Origin: Caballeronia concitans
Lineage (GTDB): Bacteria; Pseudomonadota; Gammaproteobacteria; Burkholderiales; Burkholderiaceae
NCBI RefSeq assembly: GCF_001544615.1
Contig: NZ_FCNV02000001.1
Location: 930,001-994,000, forward strand
Direction: 5' to 3'
Length of the DNA stretch: 64,000 nucleotides
Part shown: one piece after another, positions 57,174 to 64,000 of the stretch
Position numbering within the stretch: position 1 is the stretch's first letter
Layout of the letters: each line of letters begins with the position of its first letter
The notes under the pieces: model-generated
The model's input: the letters and a program-made list of their open reading frames with translations, nothing else
What the model was told of the DNA's origin: nothing
Database searches by the model: none
Program-made: the position numbers and the translations under genes

Positions 57174-58186
57174 GCCGCGCCGGAACATTCATGCTGTCGG
57201 TCGGCGTGGTGTTGTTCATCGCGCTGCTCGGCTGGCAGGGTTTCGGCTCCGTCGCCTCGACGCTGGCCGCTGCGGGCTGGGGGCTCGTCGCGGTCGCCGC
57301 GTTTCACTTCGCGCCGCTTCTGCTCGACGCCGGCGCAATCAGCGTGCTTTTTTCCCGCAGACAGCGCGACGTTTCCCTGCGCGATGCGCTGCTCGCGCGC
57401 TGGGCCGGCGAATCGGTCAACAGCCTGATGCCCGCGGGCCAGATCGGCGGGCCGATGCTGATGGTCCGCCATCTCTCGCAGCGCGGCATGCGCGCACGCG
57501 ACGCCGCCGCCGTCATCACCATCAGCACGACGATGCAGACCGTCGGGCAATTGATCTTCGCGCTCGTCGGCGTCGTGCTGCTCACCGATTACGCGGCGGG
57601 CGGATCGTCGGGAGCCGTGTCGATTGCGGTGCTCGCGGTCGTCGGCGTGATCGGCGCGCTGATCTTCGGCTTCTATCTCGCGCAGCGGCGCGGTCTCTTC
57701 GGCCGCTCCATGCGCTTTGTCTCCGGCATCGCCACGCGGTTCTCGAAGAAGCGCGACTGGTCGTCGCTCGTCTCGCGCGCCGAAGCCGTCGATGTCGCCG
57801 TCCACGATCTCTATCGCGAACGGCGCAAGGTCGCGGCGAGCTTCGGCTTGAGCCTTGTCGGCTGGATTGTCGGCACCGGGGAAGTGTGGCTCGCGCTTAG
57901 CGTGCTGGGCCATCCGGTCGGCTGGACCGAAGCGCTGCTGCTCGAAAGCCTCGGCCAGGCGATTCGCGGTGCGGCGTTCATGATTCCCGGCTCGCTCGGC
58001 GTGCAGGAGGGCGGCTACCTGCTGCTCGCGCGCCTCGTCGGCCTGCCGCCGGAAGCGGCGCTCGCGCTGTCGCTCGCCAAGCGCGCGCGCGAACTGCTGC
58101 TCGGCGTGCCGGGCATCGTCTATCTGCATTTCGTTGAGAAAGGCTGGCAGCGCCGCCGTCTTGCGCGCGTGCCGGAAATCGACTGA
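57170..58186 (+). CDS. LPG-synthase-TM / flippase-like membrane protein
   Basis: A 338-residue protein with about eight hydrophobic helices. The pattern LLARWAGESVNSLMPAGQIGGPMLMVRHL, then FMIPGSLGVQEGGYLLLARLVGLPPEAAL, is that of the UPF0104/HpnL-like flippase group related to the membrane part of MprF. No soluble aminoacyl domain is attached, so this is the translocase half. In this operon it could move the phosphonate conjugate across the membrane. The start overlaps the oxygenase stop. Confidence 0.85.
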   Translation: MSRAGTFMLSVGVVLFIALLGWQGFGSVASTLAAAGWGLVAVAAFHFAPLLLDAGAISVLFSRRQRDVSLRDALLARWAGESVNSLMPAGQIGGPMLMVRHLSQRGMRARDAAAVITISTTMQTVGQLIFALVGVVLLTDYAAGGSSGAVSIAVLAVVGVIGALIFGFYLAQRRGLFGRSMRFVSGIATRFSKKRDWSSLVSRAEAVDVAVHDLYRERRKVAASFGLSLVGWIVGTGEVWLALSVLGHPVGWTEALLLESLGQAIRGAAFMIPGSLGVQEGGYLLLARLVGLPPEAALALSLAKRARELLLGVPGIVYLHFVEKGWQRRRLARVPEID

Positions 58187-58209
58187 CTACCCTCGAAGGG
58201 AAAACAACC

Positions 58210-58998
58210 ATGCGCGCAATCATTCTTGCGGCCGGGATGGGTTTGCGTCTCGTTCAGCCCGAAGGCCAGCAGAAACCGAAGTGCCTGCTGCGCTTCGGAG
58301 ACACATCGGCGGGCTCGGCCGCCGATGCATCGCTCCTCGAACGCCATCTGCATTATCTGAAGACCGCGGGCGTCGATGAAATCGTCTTCGTGACGGGCTT
58401 CAAACACGAGCAGATCGAAGCGGAACTCGCGGCGATCGACTGGAAGCCGACGACCTCGACCGTCGTCAACGAAGAATTCACGCTCGGCAGCGTGCTGTCC
58501 GTGCACACCGCGCGCGAAGCGATGACGCGCGGCGGCGACGTGCTGCTGATGGACGCCGACGTGCTCTACGACGAGCGCATCATCGAACCGCTGGTGGCGG
58601 GCGGCTCCGTGAATCGCCTGCTGATCGACCGCGACTTCGAAGCCGGCGACGAGCCGGTGAAGCTGTGCATCGAAAACGGTGTGCCGGTCGAACTGCGCAA
58701 GCAGGTGGCGGCGGGACTGAAGTACGACACCATCGGCGAATCGGTCGGCTTCTTCCGTTTCGACGAAAAGACGGCTGCGCGTCTCGCCGATATCGTCGCG
58801 GATTACGTGAACACGGGCCGCGCGAAGATGCCGCACGAAGAAGCGGTGCGCGATCTTCTGCTGGAAAAGCGCCACGTGTTCGATATCGCCGATGTGACCG
58901 GCGCACCGTGGATCGAAATCGACTTTCCGAACGACGTGACGCGCGCCGCTGACGAAGTCTTGCCGCAACTGCGCCCGCTGCGTCAGTTCGCGGCGTAA
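58210..58998 (+). CDS. Nucleotidyltransferase, candidate CTP:AEP cytidylyltransferase
   Basis: A 262-residue NTP transferase. The nucleotide loop AAGMGLRL (residues 7-14) is intact and is followed by KPKCLLRF. The metal-binding LLMDADVLYD has D115 and D117, and the C-terminal EIDFPNDVTRA matches sugar-phosphate and choline-phosphate cytidylyltransferases (LicC/PntC-like). In phosphonate clusters such enzymes activate AEP as CMP-AEP. AAGGGA precedes the ATG. The substrate is inferred from neighbours. Confidence 0.85.
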   Translation: MRAIILAAGMGLRLVQPEGQQKPKCLLRFGDTSAGSAADASLLERHLHYLKTAGVDEIVFVTGFKHEQIEAELAAIDWKPTTSTVVNEEFTLGSVLSVHTAREAMTRGGDVLLMDADVLYDERIIEPLVAGGSVNRLLIDRDFEAGDEPVKLCIENGVPVELRKQVAAGLKYDTIGESVGFFRFDEKTAARLADIVADYVNTGRAKMPHEEAVRDLLLEKRHVFDIADVTGAPWIEIDFPNDVTRAADEVLPQLRPLRQFAA

Positions 58999-59020
58999 GA
59001 GATAAGAGGACAATTCGACA

Positions 59021-60718
59021 ATGAACGCACCCAGCAACATTCCGGTCGGCTATTCGCGCACGCTGCGCCTGCGCGAGATGCTGACGAGCAACCGCCTCGA
59101 ATTCCTGATGGAAGCGCACAACGGCATTTCCGCGCGCATCGCGAAGGAAGCGGGCTTCAAGGCGATCTGGGGCTCGGGCCTCTCGATTTCCGCGCAGTTC
59201 GGCGTGCGCGACAACAACGAGGCGAGCTGGACGCAGGTCGTCGACAACCTCGAATTCATGGCCGACGCGAGCGATCTGCCCATTCTGCTCGACGGCGACA
59301 CAGGCTACGGCAACTTCAACAACGTGCGCCGTCTCGTGAAGAAGCTGGAGCAGCGCGGCATCGCGGGCGTGTGCATCGAGGACAAGCAGTTCCCGAAGAC
59401 CAACAGCTTCATCAATGGCGAAGCACAGCCGCTCGCCGACATCGACGAATTCTGCGGCAAGATCAAGGCCGGCAAGGATTCGCAGAGCGATCCGAATTTC
59501 TCGATCGTCGCGCGCGTGGAAGCGCTGATCGCCGGCTGGGGCATGGAAGAGGCGCTCAAGCGCGCCGAAGCGTATCGCCAGGCGGGCGCGGACGCCATTC
59601 TCATTCACAGCAAGCTCTCGAAGCCCGACGAGATTCTGACGTTCGCCCGCGAATGGGCGGGGCGCGGTCCGCTCGTGATCGTGCCGACGAAGTACTACAG
59701 CACGCCGACCGACGTGTTCCGTCAGGCGGGCATCAGCACGGTGATCTGGGCGAACCATCTGATTCGCGGCGCGGTTTCGGCGATGCAGGCGATCGCGAAG
59801 GAAATCCACGACAGCGAGACGCTCGTCAACGTGGAAGACCGCATCGCGTCGGTGAACGAAATTTTCCGCCTGCAGGACGCCGACGAATATTCCGCCGCCG
59901 AGAATCTCTATCTGACCGCCGCGAACGAGAAGCGCGGCGCGGTCGTGCTGGCGGCGAGCCGCGGCGCGGGCCTCGAAGCGGTCACGGCGGATCGTCCGAA
60001 GGTGATGCTGCCGGTCGCGGGCAAGCCGCTTTTGCGCCATCTGGCCGAAGCGTTCAAGAAGGAAGGCATCAACGACATCACCGTCGTCGGCGGTTATCGC
60101 GCGGACGCGATCGATGCGTCGGGCATCCGCCTGGTCGTCAACGCGAAGCATGAAACGACGGGCGAACTCGCGTCGCTCGCGTGCGCGGCGAAGCACATCA
60201 CCGGCGATACTGTGATTTCCTACGGCGATCTGCTGTTCCGCAGCTATATCCTGCGCGATTTGGTGGAATCGGAAAGCGACTTCTGCGTCGTCGTGGATTC
60301 GTCGCAGACGCCGCAAGCGGGCGCATCCGCGACGGACTTCGCCTATTGCTCGACCGCCGACGATCGCGCGCTCTTCGGCCAGAAAGTGTGGCTGGAAAGC
60401 GTCGTCGGCGCGGGACAAAGCCTGACCGAAGGCCGCGCGCCGCAAGGCCGCTGGATGGGCCTCATCAACGTGCGCGGCGGCGCGCGCGAGCGTTTCATCG
60501 ACACGCTGACGCAGCTTCAGCAGCGCGCGGACTTCGACACGCTCGACATGGCCGCGCTGCTCAACGCGCTGATCGCGGCGGGGCAAAAAATCGAAGTGCA
60601 ATACGTGCACGGCCACTGGCGCGGCGTGAACGATCTCGACGACTTCCGGCGCGCGGGCGATTTCGCGCATGGTCAGACGCCTATCGGTTCGGAAGGCATG
60701 GAGAACGCGCGTGATTGA
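59021..60718 (+). CDS. aepX: PEP mutase fused to a degenerate nucleotidyltransferase domain
   Basis: A 565-residue protein. Residues 1 to about 290 are phosphoenolpyruvate mutase, which converts PEP to phosphonopyruvate, the entry to nearly all C-P bonds. The diagnostic [10 protein letters not shown] starts at E120. [14 protein letters not shown] and IPTK-like [11 protein letters not shown] agree with the isocitrate-lyase fold. Residues 303-560 are NTP-transferase-like, but the loop reads [18 protein letters not shown] instead of the usual AAGxGxRL. The two catalytic halves are continuous without a frameshift. GAGGA precedes the ATG. Confidence 0.93.
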   Translation: MNAPSNIPVGYSRTLRLREMLTSNRLEFLMEAHNGISARIAKEAGFKAIWGSGLSISAQFGVRDNNEASWTQVVDNLEFMADASDLPILLDGDTGYGNFNNVRRLVKKLEQRGIAGVCIEDKQFPKTNSFINGEAQPLADIDEFCGKIKAGKDSQSDPNFSIVARVEALIAGWGMEEALKRAEAYRQAGADAILIHSKLSKPDEILTFAREWAGRGPLVIVPTKYYSTPTDVFRQAGISTVIWANHLIRGAVSAMQAIAKEIHDSETLVNVEDRIASVNEIFRLQDADEYSAAENLYLTAANEKRGAVVLAASRGAGLEAVTADRPKVMLPVAGKPLLRHLAEAFKKEGINDITVVGGYRADAIDASGIRLVVNAKHETTGELASLACAAKHITGDTVISYGDLLFRSYILRDLVESESDFCVVVDSSQTPQAGASATDFAYCSTADDRALFGQKVWLESVVGAGQSLTEGRAPQGRWMGLINVRGGARERFIDTLTQLQQRADFDTLDMAALLNALIAAGQKIEVQYVHGHWRGVNDLDDFRRAGDFAHGQTPIGSEGMENARD

Positions 60719-61868
60719 AGCCGCCGAGTTCGTCGAAGCGGCGCGCGCGCGCGGCTTCGACTGGTATGCGGGCGTGCCGTGCTCGTTTCTCACGCCGTTC
60801 ATCAACTACGTGCTGCAGGACGAATCGCTGCATTACGTGTCGGCGGCGAATGAGGGCGATGCCGTCGCGTTGATCGCGGGCGTCGCGCTCGGAGGCGGGG
60901 CGAAGCGTCGCGGCATCGCGATGATGCAGAACTCCGGCCTCGGCAACGCAGTGAGTCCGCTGACGTCGCTCACGTGGACGTTTCGCCTGCCGCAGCTTTT
61001 GATCGTCACGTGGCGCGGGCAGCCGGGCGTCGCCGACGAGCCGCAGCACGCGCTGATGGGCCCCATCACGCCGCAGATGCTCGACACGATGGAAATTCCG
61101 TGGGAGCTGTTCCCGACGGAGAGCGATGCCATCGGCCCGGCGCTCGATCGCGCGACCGAGTACATGGATCGCACCGGCCGTCCGTATGCGCTCGTGATGC
61201 AGAAGGGCAGCGTCGCGCCGTATCAGCTCAAGAAGACCGGCTTGTCGGGCGTGCGCGTTGCCGCGCAACCGGCGGCGGTCGCGCGCTTCGAAGGCGAGCG
61301 CGTGTCGCGGCACGAAGCGCTCGAACGCGTGATCGCAGGAACGCCGAAGGATTCGACCGTCGTGCTCGCATCGACGGGCTTTTGCGGCCGCGAACTCTAC
61401 GCAATCGACGATCGCGAGAACCAGCTCTATCTCGTCGGCTCCATGGGCTGCGTCACGCCGATGGCGCTCGGTCTCGCGCTGTCGCGCCCGGACCTGACGG
61501 TCGTCGCGCTCGACGGCGACGGCGCCGCGCTCATGCGCATGGGCGCGTTTGCGACGCTCGGCGCATACGGTCCGTCGAACCTGCTGCATTTGTTGCTCGA
61601 CAACGGCGCGCACGAATCGACCGGCGGACAGGCGACCGTCTCGCGCGGCGTCGATTTCGCGTCGATCGCGTCGGCGTGCGGCTACGCGCTCGCGCTCGAT
61701 GGCGACGACATCGGCGTGATCGATCGCCTGTTCGAAGCGAAAGCGCCCGAAGGCGCGCGCTTCGCGCGGCTGTCGATCAATACCGGCACGCCCGCCGACC
61801 TGCCGCGCCCGAAGATCACGCCCGAGGACGTGCGCGCGCGCCTGCAACGACACATCGGAGAACGCTGA
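60711..61868 (+). CDS. aepY: Phosphonopyruvate decarboxylase
   Basis: A 385-residue TPP enzyme that pulls the unfavourable mutase reaction forward by making phosphonoacetaldehyde. The N-terminal pyrimidine-domain pattern [20 protein letters not shown] and [16 protein letters not shown] is that of the family; the TPP/Mg motif starts GDGAALM at residue 270 and ends in [16 protein letters not shown] 60711, inside the aepX end, has GGAG upstream. The longer reading to 60669 is unsupported. Confidence 0.94.
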   Translation: MIEAAEFVEAARARGFDWYAGVPCSFLTPFINYVLQDESLHYVSAANEGDAVALIAGVALGGGAKRRGIAMMQNSGLGNAVSPLTSLTWTFRLPQLLIVTWRGQPGVADEPQHALMGPITPQMLDTMEIPWELFPTESDAIGPALDRATEYMDRTGRPYALVMQKGSVAPYQLKKTGLSGVRVAAQPAAVARFEGERVSRHEALERVIAGTPKDSTVVLASTGFCGRELYAIDDRENQLYLVGSMGCVTPMALGLALSRPDLTVVALDGDGAALMRMGAFATLGAYGPSNLLHLLLDNGAHESTGGQATVSRGVDFASIASACGYALALDGDDIGVIDRLFEAKAPEGARFARLSINTGTPADLPRPKITPEDVRARLQRHIGER

Positions 61869-62932
61869 TGCTGCTGCTCAATCCTGGCCCCGTCACGCTG
61901 ACCGAGCGCGTGCGCAACAGCCTTCTGCAAACGGACTTGTGCCATCGAGAGCCCGAGTTCTTCGATCTTCAGGATGAAGCGCGCAAACGTCTCGTCGCCG
62001 CTTACGAGCTGGATCCCGCCAAATGGACGGCGGTGCTGATGACCGGCTCCGGCACGGCGGCCGTCGAAAGCATGGTGGCGGGCATCGTGCCGGAAGGCGG
62101 GCGTCTGCTCGTCGTCGAGAACGGCGTGTACGGCGACCGTATCGCGCAGATCGCGAAACAGTACGGCATCGAGCATGAAGTCGTGAAGTACGAGTGGATG
62201 CAGGCGCCCGACATCGACGCGATCGTCGCCATGATCGACGCGAAGGCGTTCACGCATGTCGCGATCATCCATCACGAAACGACGACCGGCCGCCTGAACG
62301 CCATCGATGCGCTCTCGCGCGCGTGCGGCGAGCGCGGCGTGGGCTTGCTCGTCGATGGCGTCAGCAGCTTCGGCGCCGAAGCGATCGATTTCGACGGCGG
62401 CGGCATCGTCGCGGTCGCGGCGACGGCGAACAAGTGCCTGCACGGCGTGCCGGGCGCGGCGTTCGTGATCGTCCGGCGCGATGCGTTGACGAAGGCCGCG
62501 AGCCGCACGTATTACCTCGGCATCGCGCGGCTCGCGAAGCTGCAGGACGAGCGCAACACGCCGTTCACGCCGTCGGTGCATGCGTATTACGCGCTCGTCG
62601 AAGCGCTGCGCGAGTTCGAGGACGAAGGCGGCTGGCGCGCGCGCCACGCTCGCTATGCGGCGCTGGCCGAGCAGGTTCGCGCGGGGCTGGCTGCGCTGGG
62701 CATCGAGAGTGCGTTGCCGCCGGATGAATCGTCGGTGGTGTTGCGCGCGTATCGGCTGCCCGCGGGCGTCACGTACGAAACGCTGCACGACGCGCTGAAG
62801 GCCAAAGGCTTCGTGATCTATGCCGGGCAGGGCGGTTTGTCGAAGAGCCTGTTCCGCATCTCGACGATGGGCGCACTCGACGCAAGCGACATGGACCGGC
62901 TGATCGCATCGGTCGCCGAACTGGTGCGCTGA
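61868..62932 (+). CDS. phnW: 2-Aminoethylphosphonate transaminase
   Basis: A 354-residue PLP aminotransferase that interconverts phosphonoacetaldehyde and AEP. The N-terminus LLLNPGPVTLTERVRNSLL and the TGSGTAAVESMV site are typical. The PLP Lys is K189 in TANKCLHGVPG. The C-terminal FRISTMGALDASDMDRL fits. The ATG overlaps the aepY stop by one base. Next to mutase and decarboxylase it must run towards AEP (biosynthesis); no phnX phosphonatase is present. Confidence 0.94.
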   Translation: MLLLNPGPVTLTERVRNSLLQTDLCHREPEFFDLQDEARKRLVAAYELDPAKWTAVLMTGSGTAAVESMVAGIVPEGGRLLVVENGVYGDRIAQIAKQYGIEHEVVKYEWMQAPDIDAIVAMIDAKAFTHVAIIHHETTTGRLNAIDALSRACGERGVGLLVDGVSSFGAEAIDFDGGGIVAVAATANKCLHGVPGAAFVIVRRDALTKAASRTYYLGIARLAKLQDERNTPFTPSVHAYYALVEALREFEDEGGWRARHARYAALAEQVRAGLAALGIESALPPDESSVVLRAYRLPAGVTYETLHDALKAKGFVIYAGQGGLSKSLFRISTMGALDASDMDRLIASVAELVR

Positions 62933-63376
62933 TCAGGGCTTGCAGAAGATCGCGGTGACGAAGGGCGCGACGTGGTGCACCACCGCGTCGCTGCCCGCCG
63001 CGCGCACCCGCTGTTCCACTTCGTCGTCCCCGCCCCACACGACGGCGCCGTACGCCGCATCGCCGATCGGTTCGCCCTTGCCTTGCCTGAAGAGCGGATC
63101 GTCTTTCTGATACGCCACGAGCGCGTACACCTTGAAGCCATAAGCCGTCAGCGTCGATCCCTTCGTCGGCCTGAACGCATTGACCGAATTCGGTTCGACG
63201 CGCATCGGTTTCTTTTCGAGCAAGCCGTCGTCCTGCAATGGCGCGATGAAGTCGTGCGGCGTGGACTTGCAATCGAGTTGCGATTCGAGCGCCTTGGTGC
63301 CGGCGTGCGCGAACGTAGCCCACGCGGTCAGCGCGAACGGCAAGGCGAGGCGGATGATTGGGCGGGCGAGCGTCAT
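62933..63376 (-). CDS. Exported hypothetical protein
   Basis: A 147-residue protein with a signal peptide (LALPFALTAWATFAHA). The mature part has two Cys (QLDCKSTPHDFI and the end AIFCKP), probably a disulfide, and the strand-rich segment TAYGFKVYALVAY. No family is recognised. It is convergent with phnW with no gap, and no link to phosphonate metabolism is evident. Confidence 0.7.
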   Translation of the reverse strand: MTLARPIIRLALPFALTAWATFAHAGTKALESQLDCKSTPHDFIAPLQDDGLLEKKPMRVEPNSVNAFRPTKGSTLTAYGFKVYALVAYQKDDPLFRQGKGEPIGDAAYGAVVWGGDDEVEQRVRAAGSDAVVHHVAPFVTAIFCKP

Positions 63377-63469
63377 GTCTAAGCGACGTAAATGGCATCG
63401 GGCATGCTAACCACAATGCAAAAAACATGCATGAGCCGCGCCGCGCAGATTCCCCCGCGCGAATCTCGC

Positions 63470-64000
63470 TCAGGCCGCCAGTTCCAGCTTCGCGGTCTTG
63501 CGGTTGTCGCGCGCATGCACGCGCTTGCCCGCCGCGTAAGTCTCGTACACCGCGCGATCGTCGCCGAGCAGCGCGAACGCAAAGAGCAATTCTTCGAGCG
63601 ATTCCGTTCGCGCCGTGCGACGCGCAAGCAGCGGCGTCGCGGCCGGATCGAGCACGACGAAATCCGCTTCGCTGCCCGCCGCCAGCGTGCCGATCTTGTC
63701 GTCGAGATCGAGCACGCGCGCCGCGCCCGTCGTCGCGAGCCAGAACATGCGCGTCGCGGTCAGATGATGACCCGTCAGGCGCGCGACCTTGTGCGCTTCG
63801 TTCATCGTTTGCAGCATCGAGAACGACGTTCCGCCGCCCACGTCCGTCGCCAGCGCGACCGGCATGTTTGACGCGCCAGCTTTCTCAAAATCAAACAAAC
63901 CGCTGCCGAGAAAAAGATTCGATGTCGGACAGTGCGAAGCCACCGCGCCGGTTTCGGCCATGCGCTGGCGGTCGGCATCGTCGAGATAGATGCAGTGGCC
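63470..64000 (-). CDS. guaD: Guanine deaminase, C-terminal part (runs off window)
   Basis: The frame is open to the right edge, so the first part including the HxH metal site is missing. The visible 176 residues begin GHCIYLDDADRQRMAETGA and include CPTSNLFLGSGLFD, ALATDVGGGTSFSMLQTMNEA (metal Asp) and the C-terminal amidohydrolase segment DKIGTLAAGSEADFVVLDP. It converts guanine to xanthine in purine catabolism; xdh genes would be expected beyond the window. The truncation is only the window edge. Confidence 0.93.
   Translation of the reverse strand, partial: GHCIYLDDADRQRMAETGAVASHCPTSNLFLGSGLFDFEKAGASNMPVALATDVGGGTSFSMLQTMNEAHKVARLTGHHLTATRMFWLATTGAARVLDLDDKIGTLAAGSEADFVVLDPAATPLLARRTARTESLEELLFAFALLGDDRAVYETYAAGKRVHARDNRKTAKLELAA

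Noticed and set aside
55642-62932. AEP degradation (phnW-phnX type) cluster
   Set aside because: There is no phosphonatase, PhnA/PhnY or AEP transporter. PEP mutase and decarboxylase are present, which only make sense for synthesis.
63470-64000. Truncated guanine deaminase as a pseudogene
   Set aside because: The frame is open to the window edge and intact in the visible part; the missing N-terminus lies outside the window.

Overview
The window is GC-rich, densely packed bacterial chromosome. It suggests a member of the Burkholderiaceae (Burkholderia, Paraburkholderia or Caballeronia type). The reasons are a ppc / hemC-hemD(X)-hemY block, a trxB-ftsK-lolA-rarA-serS series, minCDE, an rph-rdgB-hemW run, a yicC-gmk-rpoZ-spoT run, a GC-rich codon style, and a trimeric porin with the MKK...VRHRF architecture seen in this family. 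The genus call is inference from remembered gene orders; no database search was run.

Layout. 1-7.9 kb: methyltransferase tail, PEP carboxylase (-), then a haem operon hemC-hemDX-hemY (+) in which uroporphyrinogen-III synthase is fused to HemX. 8-12.2 kb: secreted GDSL hydrolase with a lectin tail, then a minus-strand run of rhodanese, Pcm-like methyltransferase, TRIC-type channel and Smr protein. 12.4-24.1 kb: trxB, ftsK, lolA, rarA, serS and tRNA-Ser(CGA). An accessory block sits between lolA and rarA: an exported protein, a LysR regulator, a guanidinobutyrase/agmatinase-family ureohydrolase and an NCS1 permease. 24.2-34.6 kb: lipoprotein, map, GNAT, minCDE, a CLC transporter, OpgC, an MHS transporter and several small exported or disordered proteins. 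34.8-43.4 kb: tRNA-Ser(TGA), MFS-hemW-rdgB-rph (-), then yicC-gmk-rpoZ-spoT (+). 43.4-50.6 kb: a NinX-like protein, three tandem identical tRNA-Arg(ACG) genes, greB, a porin, an AT-richer gap with a candidate sRNA, an exonuclease/GIY-YIG fusion, an exported chorismate mutase and tRNA-Thr(CGT). 50.6-55.5 kb: fbp, pepN and a DUF4136-type lipoprotein.

55.6-62.9 kb is the most interesting part: a tight seven-gene operon for a phosphonate. PEP mutase, phosphonopyruvate decarboxylase and 2-aminoethylphosphonate (AEP) transaminase give the PEP to AEP pathway, run in the biosynthetic direction. Two nucleotidyltransferase domains (one free-standing and intact, one fused to PEP mutase and degenerate), a CDP-alcohol phosphotransferase, a 2-oxoglutarate/Fe(II) oxygenase and a flippase-like membrane protein are co-transcribed with them. 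The simplest reading is that AEP is made, activated as CMP-AEP, transferred to a membrane alcohol such as a lipid, possibly hydroxylated, and moved across the membrane. The head-group chemistry and the acceptor are not known from sequence.

The window ends in an exported hypothetical protein and the 3' part of a guanine deaminase gene running off the right edge.
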